A program made the translations under genes and the position numbers. From contig NZ_CP180352.1 of NCBI RefSeq assembly GCF_048007105.1, forward strand, positions 4,340,001 through 4,404,000: DNA of 64,000 nt. Reading direction: 5' to 3'. Under the pieces are notes generated by a model. It had not been told where the DNA came from. It made no database searches and saw only the letters and a program-made list of their open reading frames with translations. Each line of letters starts with the position of its first letter. Position 1 is the first letter of the stretch. Shown here piece after piece: positions 58,456 to 64,000 of this stretch. Source of the stretch: Minwuia sp048007105. Lineage in GTDB: Bacteria > Pseudomonadota > Alphaproteobacteria > Minwuiales > Minwuiaceae.

Positions 58456-58574
58456 CGAAAGTGACGGAAAAAGCCTGAGTTTTTGCCGCAGGGGTCGGGG
58501 CGCGGCGGGGCGGCGAAGCCGAATTCGTTCAATACTTGCCCGCCATCAGACTCTGTTTGCCGGGCTTCGACGGC

Positions 58575-59342
58575 TCAGCGTTTTCCACCCTGGTTGCGGA
58601 GAACATGGGCGTGCGAACTGTCGTAGAGCGCCGAGTCCCGGAACCCGTCGGCCGCCAGCGCCGGGCCGACAAGGATCAGCGCTGTCCGCGTGATCCGCGC
58701 ATCCCGCGCCTTCTGACGGATGTCGGAAAGGGTGCCGTGTATGAAGGCCTCGTCGGGCCAGCCCACCCGGTAGGCGATGATGGCCGGGCAGTCCGCGCCG
58801 TAAAGCGGGATCAGCCTGGCTTCGATCTCGCGCAGGTTCCGCACCGACAGATGGATGGCCAGCGTGGCACCGGTCCGGCCGATGGTCTCAAGATCTTCGC
58901 CGGGCGGCATCGCGGACGCCTTCATCGAGGTCCGGGTCAGCACCACGGTCTGCGCGACTTCAGGCACCGTCAGCTCCTTGCCCAGCGCCGCAGCGGCGGC
59001 GGCGAAGGCGGGCACGCCCGGCGTGATATCCCAGGGGATACCCAGGCTGTCGAGCCGGCGGATCTGTTCGGCGATGGCGCCATACAGCGACGGATCGCCC
59101 GAGTGGACGCGGGCGACATCGTCGCCACGGGCGTGCGCGGCTTCCATCTCGGCGATGATCTCGTCCAGCGCCAGCGGCGCCGTGTCGATCACGCGCGCGC
59201 CGTCCGGCGCGGCCTCGACAATCGCCGGCGGCACCAGCGAACCGGCATAGAGGCAGGTCCTGCAGGTCTGGATAAGCCTGAGGCCCTTGACCGTGATCAG
59301 GTCCGGGTCGCCCGGACCGGCGCCGATGAAGTGAACGGTCAT
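58575..59342 (-). CDS. cobM: Precorrin-4 C11-methyltransferase
   Basis: A 255-residue SAM-dependent corrin methyltransferase, methylating C11 in vitamin B12 synthesis. It begins VHFIGAGPGDPDLITVKG, the family signature, and has YAGSLVPP, VARVHSGDPSLYGAIAEQ and YRVGWPDE, typical of CobM/CbiF. The ATG at 59342 overlaps the stop of the CbiG-CobJ gene (ATGA). It is the last gene of the cob operon in this window; the AT-rich gap that follows belongs to the next operon. Confidence 0.95.
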   Translation of the reverse strand: MTVHFIGAGPGDPDLITVKGLRLIQTCRTCLYAGSLVPPAIVEAAPDGARVIDTAPLALDEIIAEMEAAHARGDDVARVHSGDPSLYGAIAEQIRRLDSLGIPWDITPGVPAFAAAAAALGKELTVPEVAQTVVLTRTSMKASAMPPGEDLETIGRTGATLAIHLSVRNLREIEARLIPLYGADCPAIIAYRVGWPDEAFIHGTLSDIRQKARDARITRTALILVGPALAADGFRDSALYDSSHAHVLRNQGGKR

Positions 59343-61126
59343 GTGCGGTCCTTTCCGGCGTAACCGCGGGGCGTGAAGACACGGGCGCGCCCAGCAGCCT
59401 GATAGGTTCGTGTATCCGAAGAGCCGACCATCACCGTGGTCAGCATGTCGACCTCGTCGACCTGCAGGTCCTCCAGCGCGATGACCCGCACGTTCTCGGC
59501 GGGGCGGCCGAGATCGGTCGCCAGGATGACCGGGGTCGACGGCGGACGGTGGCCGAGAAGTATGTCCTTTGCCGCGGCCAGCTGGGTCCGGCGGCGCTTC
59601 GAGACCGGATTGTAGAAGGCGATCACGAAGTCGCCTTCGGCTGCGGCCCGGATACGGCGTTCGATCACTGGCCACGGCGTCAGCAGGTCCGACAGCGAGA
59701 TAGCGCAGAAGTCGTGGCCGAGCGGTGCGCCGGACCGCGCCGCCGCCGCCTGAAGCGCCGAGATGCCCGGCGTCACCGAGACCTCGACACGTCGGGCGGC
59801 CTCGGAGACCTTGCCATCCGCCACCAGTTCCTCGACCAGCGCCGCCATCGCGTAGATCCCGGCATCGCCCGAGGAGATCAGCGCCACCGTCCGGCCCTCG
59901 GCCGCCCGCTCCAGCGCCCAGGCGCAGCGTTCGGTCTCCTGACCGAGCGGGAACTCGGTCATGCGCGACCGCGGCGCGAGATCGGCCACCAGATCGAGAT
60001 AGAGGCCATACCCGACGATATCGTCGGCGGCGGCAATCCGGCGCGCGGCCTCCGGCGAGCGCCAGTCCGCCCGGCCCGGACCGATCCCGATGACATGCAC
60101 CGCGCCGCGGGCGCGGCCAGCCTGCAACGGATCGACGGGCTGCGGGGCGCGGGCCAGCGCAGCAGTCGCGTTGGCGCTCTTGCGCTTGGCCACGACAAGT
60201 TCGGCTTCCGATCCGGCTGCGGCCAGCGCCGCCGCTTCGGCCACGCCATGACAGCCCACCTCGGCGAAGACGGTCTCCGACGGATTGGCGAGCCGCGGTG
60301 TTTCGGCTTCGAGCGCCGCCGCGTCGAACAGCCGGAACGGCTGTGCCAGCCGGCTCGACAGTTCCAGCATGGCGAGTTCGTCGGCCTTCAGATCAATGCT
60401 GGCGATACAGGCCACAGCGCCCGGCGCGACGCCAGCATCCTTCAACACGCCATCGACGAGCGCCGAAAGTTCCTCCACAGGGCAGTTCCGGGCTGAACCG
60501 ACTCCCAGCACGTAGCGCTGCGGATGCCAGACAAGCGCACTGCCATTCGTCTCGACAGGCCGATCCGAGCCGATGAGCCGGATGGCAGCGCCGTCGGATC
60601 CGCCTTCGATGCGGAACGGCAGTTCACCGTCCATGCCGAACGCCTCACCGCCGACGATCCGCGCCATGATCCGTTTGGCGTCACCGGGGTTCGCCAACCG
60701 CCAGCAGGGGAAATCCGCGTCCAGCGCCACGCCATGCACCGTGTCCCCTGCAGTCGTTACGGCAGCATGGCCACCGGTGACGCCGGCGATGCGACCGGCC
60801 AGATCGTTGGCACCGCGATGACCGCCGAGCAGGGGGACAACGCTCGCGCCGTCATGACTGACTACCAGTACAGGCGGCTCCGCATGCTTGTCGGAGGCCA
60901 GTCCTCCAACCGCGCGGATCAGGATGCCAGCCGCACAGATGCCGATCATCGGCCGACCGGCCGTGAAGAGCGCCTGGGCATGCTCGAGGACCGAGGCGAA
61001 CCGGACATCGGCCTCATCGGCCCGCCCCGCCAGTCCGTGCAGATCACCGCCGACGGCCTCGGCGAGCCGCCTGCCGAGCGCAATGGCCCCGGCATCGAGC
61101 ACCAGAATTGCGGGCGCGGCCGTCAT
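59339..61126 (-). CDS. CbiG-CobJ fusion: corrin ring opening protein and C17-methyltransferase
   Basis: A 595-residue bifunctional protein. Residues 1 to about 325 are CbiG-like: the central GICAAGILIRAVGG, LLGGHRGANDLA and the C-terminal CbiG/CobE domain LGVGSARNCPVEEL. Residues about 345-595 are precorrin-3B C17-methyltransferase (CobJ/CbiH) with VHVIGIGPGRADWRSPEA, ISSGDAGIYAMA and YNPVSKRRRTQL. CbiG belongs to the cobalt-early (anaerobic-type) route, where it opens the lactone made by the neighbouring methylation step, so the fusion joins consecutive steps. Both ends overlap neighbouring genes by ATGA. Confidence 0.92.
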   Translation of the reverse strand: MTAAPAILVLDAGAIALGRRLAEAVGGDLHGLAGRADEADVRFASVLEHAQALFTAGRPMIGICAAGILIRAVGGLASDKHAEPPVLVVSHDGASVVPLLGGHRGANDLAGRIAGVTGGHAAVTTAGDTVHGVALDADFPCWRLANPGDAKRIMARIVGGEAFGMDGELPFRIEGGSDGAAIRLIGSDRPVETNGSALVWHPQRYVLGVGSARNCPVEELSALVDGVLKDAGVAPGAVACIASIDLKADELAMLELSSRLAQPFRLFDAAALEAETPRLANPSETVFAEVGCHGVAEAAALAAAGSEAELVVAKRKSANATAALARAPQPVDPLQAGRARGAVHVIGIGPGRADWRSPEAARRIAAADDIVGYGLYLDLVADLAPRSRMTEFPLGQETERCAWALERAAEGRTVALISSGDAGIYAMAALVEELVADGKVSEAARRVEVSVTPGISALQAAAARSGAPLGHDFCAISLSDLLTPWPVIERRIRAAAEGDFVIAFYNPVSKRRRTQLAAAKDILLGHRPPSTPVILATDLGRPAENVRVIALEDLQVDEVDMLTTVMVGSSDTRTYQAAGRARVFTPRGYAGKDRT

Positions 61127-61815
61127 TCGGCGCGCCAGGCGAGAATGAGAGCGAAATAGGGCAGGTGGTCGTCCTCCAGTTCGGCGAGACGGCGGATGCG
61201 TTCTGCCGGCGTGGTAGCTTCCTCGATCACCAGCGCATCATCGGCCATCCCCGTTTCTTCAAGCGCCGCACGGACATCGGGCAGTCGCTTGCCGGTCTTC
61301 AGAATGGCGGCGCAATCGCAGGCCGCGAGGCGCATTGCGAGTTCGGCCTTCGGCAAGGTCCCGGGCAACAGCGATACCGACTCGGTGCGCCGCACAAGCG
61401 GTGTTGCCGCCGCCGCTGCGGCAGCGAGAAAGGACGGGATGCCCGGCACGACTTCCGGCTCGAAATCCGGCCGCAGACGCTCCAGCAGATGCAGGAATGA
61501 CCCATAGAGCAGCGGATCGCCCTCGCAGAGCACGGCCACCGCCTGCCCATGCCGCGCGCGCTCGGCGATCTCCTCGGCCGCGCTGTCGTATATGGCTGCG
61601 CCTTCGGCCGGGTCGGCCCGCATCGGCATCAGGATCGGCACTTCTTCCACACCGGGGGACAGTGCCTTGCGCGCCGTCGCGAGCGCCCGCGAGGGCTTCC
61701 CGTCCGCCGAGATGTAGAAGACGGCGTCGGCCGCGCCGATCACCCGTTGCGCCTTCAACGTCATCAGTTCCGGATCGCCCGGACCGACGCCGACCCCGTG
61801 AATGCTGCCGGTCAT
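61123..61815 (-). CDS. cobI: Precorrin-2 C20-methyltransferase
   Basis: A 230-residue corrin methyltransferase with IHGVGVGPGDPELMTLKA at the start, CEGDPLLYGSF and VVPGIPSFLAAAAA. It methylates C20 of precorrin-2 or its cobalt form. The start codon overlaps the cobL stop codon and its stop overlaps the CbiG-CobJ start (ATGA both times). The open frame upstream is a shadow of cobL. Confidence 0.95.
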   Translation of the reverse strand: MTGSIHGVGVGPGDPELMTLKAQRVIGAADAVFYISADGKPSRALATARKALSPGVEEVPILMPMRADPAEGAAIYDSAAEEIAERARHGQAVAVLCEGDPLLYGSFLHLLERLRPDFEPEVVPGIPSFLAAAAAAATPLVRRTESVSLLPGTLPKAELAMRLAACDCAAILKTGKRLPDVRAALEETGMADDALVIEEATTPAERIRRLAELEDDHLPYFALILAWRAE

Positions 61816-63017
61816 GTCCGGAACCATGCCCACTGCATCACCGGCATCGCCGGCCGCCAGCCCGTCATGGCGCCGACGGGCGACGCCCGGTCGATGCCGA
61901 TGCGGGTGAGGTCGCCGCCCATCTGACCGTGCGCGGCCATGAGTTGCGCCTGCCCTTCCAGGGTGACGGCGTTGGCAACCAGCCGCCCGCCCTTCGGTAG
62001 CGCCTCGACACAGGCGTCGATCACGGCCCCGTCGGACACCCCGCCCCCGATGAAGATCGCGTCGGGCCTCGGCAGATCCGACAATGCGGCCGGCGCATGG
62101 CCATCGATCTGGCGGAACTCCGGCACACCCAGCGCGACGGCATTCTCTGCCGCCATCGAACGGCGCCCTGCATCCGGCTCGATACCGATGGCGCGGGCTT
62201 CCGGCGCGCTGCGCATCCATTCGATCCCGACCGAACCGCAGCCGCTGCCGACATCCCAGAGCACCGCCCCCCGCGCGGGCATCAGACGGCTCAGCGTGAT
62301 CGCGCGGACCTCGCGTTTGGTCATCTTGCCGTCGTGTCGGAAGAGCCCGTCATCCAGTCCCGGCACCCGCGGAACGAAGACCGTGTCCGCATCGGCAATG
62401 CACTCGACGGCCATGGTGTTCAGGTCCGGCACGTCCGCGTACCAGCCCGACGCCGTGCCGTCGGCGCGGCTTTCCTTCGGGCCGCCGACATGGCCGAAGA
62501 CGCTGATCCGCGACGGGCCGTAGCCCGACTCGACCAGCATGCGCGCGACCTCGGGCACCGTCTTCGCATCGCCCGACAGCGCGATGATCCTGAGACCCGG
62601 CGCCGGCCAGGCCCGGAAGCGGTCCGCAGGACGGCCGTGCAGGGTGATGGTCTCGACATCTGGCAGCGACCAGCCCATCCGCGCCGCGACCAGGCTGAAG
62701 GCCGAGGGCGCGGGCACGATCACGGTCTCCTCGACCGGCACGCTCTGGAGCAGCTTGGCCGCCACGCCGAAATTGAGCGGATCGCCGGTGGCCAGCACCG
62801 TCGTCCGGCGGCCGCGGAAATCGACAATGCGCTCGGCCAGATGCTTCAGCGGCCGCGTCCAGGCGATCTTCTCCGCCGGATGATCGGGGAACATCGCGAG
62901 ATGCCGCTCCCCGCCGATCAGCACCTCCGAAGCCTCGACCAGTGTCCGGGCCGATGGCGGCAGTGATACCGGCCCTTCCTCGGTAATACCGACGATGTTG
63001 AGCCACGGCCCGTTCAT
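61812..63017 (-). CDS. cobL: Precorrin-6Y C5,15-methyltransferase (decarboxylating)
   Basis: A 401-residue two-domain enzyme. The N-terminal CbiE-type domain (about 1-200; WLNIVGITEEG, VLATGDPLNFGVAAKLL) methylates C5, and the C-terminal CbiT-type domain (about 215-401; LWDVGSGCGSVGIEWMR, IFIGGGVSDG) methylates C15 and removes the acetate carboxyl. The fused form is normal for CobL. It is coupled by ATGA to cobH upstream and cobI downstream. Confidence 0.95.
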   Translation of the reverse strand: MNGPWLNIVGITEEGPVSLPPSARTLVEASEVLIGGERHLAMFPDHPAEKIAWTRPLKHLAERIVDFRGRRTTVLATGDPLNFGVAAKLLQSVPVEETVIVPAPSAFSLVAARMGWSLPDVETITLHGRPADRFRAWPAPGLRIIALSGDAKTVPEVARMLVESGYGPSRISVFGHVGGPKESRADGTASGWYADVPDLNTMAVECIADADTVFVPRVPGLDDGLFRHDGKMTKREVRAITLSRLMPARGAVLWDVGSGCGSVGIEWMRSAPEARAIGIEPDAGRRSMAAENAVALGVPEFRQIDGHAPAALSDLPRPDAIFIGGGVSDGAVIDACVEALPKGGRLVANAVTLEGQAQLMAAHGQMGGDLTRIGIDRASPVGAMTGWRPAMPVMQWAWFRT

Positions 63018-63643
63018 GCCGCCGCCAGCGAAAGCGCATTGACCGCAGCCGAGGCCATGGCGCTGCCGCCACGCCGGCCGGTGAGAGTCAGGAAGGGAAC
63101 GCCCCGCGGGTTGGCGGCCAGTTCGGCCTTGCTCTCCACGGCACCGACGAAGCCGACGGGAAAGGCCAGGATTGCGGCCGGCTTCGGCCAGCCCTTGTCC
63201 AGCAGTTCGAGCAGGTGAAAGAGGGCTGTCGGCGCGTTGCCAATGGCGACCACAGCACCGTCGATCCGGTCTTCCCAGAGCTCGACCGCCGCAGCCGATC
63301 GCGTATTGGCGATGGACAGCGCGCGTTCGGCCACGCCGTCCGCCCCGATGGTCGCGATCACGTCGTTGGCGGCGGGCAACAGGCGGCGGATGACGCCGGA
63401 GCGGACCATCTCGCAATCGCAGAGCACCGGCGCCCCGGCACGCAGCGCATCCGTGGCCGAGGCCGCGACATCGGCCGAGAAACGCAGGTCGCCGGCAATC
63501 TCGACCATGCCGCAGGCGTGGATCAGGCGCACGGCGACAGGGCGCAGCCCGTCGGGCAGGCCGGAGAGATCGGCCTCGGCCTCAACGGTCGCGAAACTCT
63601 GGCGGTAGATCGCCGCCGGATCCCGCTCATAGGCGAGTGTCAT
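63014..63643 (-). CDS. cobH: Precorrin-8X methylmutase
   Basis: A 209-residue enzyme that moves the C11 methyl to C12 to give hydrogenobyrinic or cobyrinic acid. The catalytic His is in RLIHACGMVEIAGDL (about His43), and APVLCDCEMVRSGV, GNAPTALFHL and FPVGFVGAVESK are conserved. The length is standard. It overlaps the CbiX stop codon (63640-63643) and the cobL start. Confidence 0.96.
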   Translation of the reverse strand: MTLAYERDPAAIYRQSFATVEAEADLSGLPDGLRPVAVRLIHACGMVEIAGDLRFSADVAASATDALRAGAPVLCDCEMVRSGVIRRLLPAANDVIATIGADGVAERALSIANTRSAAAVELWEDRIDGAVVAIGNAPTALFHLLELLDKGWPKPAAILAFPVGFVGAVESKAELAANPRGVPFLTLTGRRGGSAMASAAVNALSLAAA

Positions 63644-64000
63644 CCGGTCTTCTTCATGCTGCGCGGGCCCAGCGGGTGGTCCGCATGCGGGTACGGGTGG
63701 TGATGATGACCGTGGTCGTGGCCGTGATCATGGCTGTGGCCGTGCGCGTGCCCGTGATCATGGGAATGATCGTGGCTGTGGCCGTGATCGTGGTCCCCCG
63801 AGCCGATGCCCTCGACATGATGGTGATGGCTCTCCTGCGGCAGGCCGACCTCGTCCTCGAAGCCGAGAACCTGCGCGCGGTACTTGCACATCTGACAGTT
63901 CATCAGATTGCGGCCGTCGACGATCTCGTGGATGCGGTCGACGAATGTGTCGATGACCTTCGGATGGTCGTTGAGATAGCCCGCCTTGACGAACTCGATC
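63640..64000 (-). CDS. cbiX: Sirohydrochlorin cobaltochelatase CbiX, C-terminal part
   Basis: The frame is open to the right edge, so the start is missing; about 119 residues are visible. They read FVKAGYLNDHPKVIDTF, then the Cys pair MNCQMCKYRAQVLGFE, PQESHHHHVEGIG, and a long His-rich tail. The Cys motif and HHHHVEGIG are typical of long CbiX, which inserts cobalt into sirohydrochlorin at the start of the cobalt-early B12 route. It is the first visible gene of the coupled cob operon. The cobalamin riboswitch, if any, would be outside the window. Confidence 0.9.
   Translation of the reverse strand, partial: IEFVKAGYLNDHPKVIDTFVDRIHEIVDGRNLMNCQMCKYRAQVLGFEDEVGLPQESHHHHVEGIGSGDHDHGHSHDHSHDHGHAHGHSHDHGHDHGHHHHPYPHADHPLGPRSMKKTG
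63676..63795 (-). repeat. His-rich repeat at the CbiX C-terminus
   Basis: Roughly 40 codons rich in His, Asp and Gly, built from short HDHGHS-like units that also show as DNA repeats of about 18 bases. Such tails bind cobalt or nickel and may store the metal for the chelatase. Confidence 0.75.

Noticed and set aside
58373..58574. Possible cobalamin riboswitch in the AT-rich gap next to the cob operon
   Set aside because: The gap lies after the end of cobM, not before the operon, and no B12-box sequence was seen.

Overview
The window is about 64 kb of dense, GC-rich (roughly two-thirds G+C) bacterial chromosome. The gene content points to an Alphaproteobacterium, probably a free-living, motile, aquatic or marine member of the Rhodospirillales-like groups. 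The evidence is a ChvG/ChvI two-component pair, a textbook CtrA-type site (TTAA-N7-TTAA), a PdhS/DivJ-style sensor kinase, a cobalamin operon, a PQQ alcohol dehydrogenase cluster and a DmdA-like protein. No rRNA, tRNA, CRISPR array, transposase or replication origin was seen. No gene-free stretch exceeds about 300 bases; the longest is 37525-37788.

Layout, left to right. (1) 1-311: 3' end of an FlhG/MinD-type ATPase. (2) 315-3426: a xoxF-xoxG-xoxJ-like cluster (PQQ dehydrogenase with a lanthanide-type Asp pair, cytochrome c, periplasmic binding protein). (3) 3494-5715: DUF1194 protein, prolyl iminopeptidase, small secreted protein. (4) 5718-19132: a complete type I secretion system, its FecR-RTX substrate, a hybrid kinase with built-in receiver and HPt, and a LuxO-like sigma-54 regulator. 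A good sigma-54 promoter match lies directly upstream of the RTX gene. (5) 19143-27765: cupin, YaiI, ChvG/ChvI, a frameshifted MATE transporter, an ABC ATPase, a small zinc protein and a large TIR-membrane-coiled-coil protein. (6) 27788-35840: an operon for uptake of an amide/urea-like substrate (LivK/H/M/G/F type). Its last ATPase is fused in frame to an amidase and is followed by an acyl-CoA synthetase, so import, hydrolysis and CoA activation look linked. (7) 35912-41305: frameshifted flotillin, BKACE enzyme, copper-chaperone pair, DmdA/GcvT-like protein, Mth938 protein. (8) 41305-49417: SecF-SecD-YajC, UbiD plus a GFA protein, an esterase, LepA. (9) 49424-55281: Baeyer-Villiger monooxygenase, a low-GC TcmP/Gp37-Gp68 pair that looks acquired, nitroreductase, enoyl-CoA hydratase, MBL hydrolase. 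(10) 55429-58372: a PilZ-methyltransferase facing a multi-pass membrane histidine kinase with CtrA sites upstream. (11) 58575-64000: a translationally coupled corrin operon (CbiX, CobH, CobL, CobI, CbiG-CobJ fusion, CobM) whose start lies beyond the right edge.

Three genes in this window (MATE, substrate-binding protein, flotillin) are each split by one small indel in otherwise well-conserved reading frames. Either the assembly carries base errors or these are young pseudogenes. The items most worth following up are the sigma-54/LuxO-like control of the RTX secretion locus, the ABC ATPase-amidase fusion with an internal ribosome binding site, the PilZ-methyltransferase/kinase pair, the TcmP island and the TIR protein.
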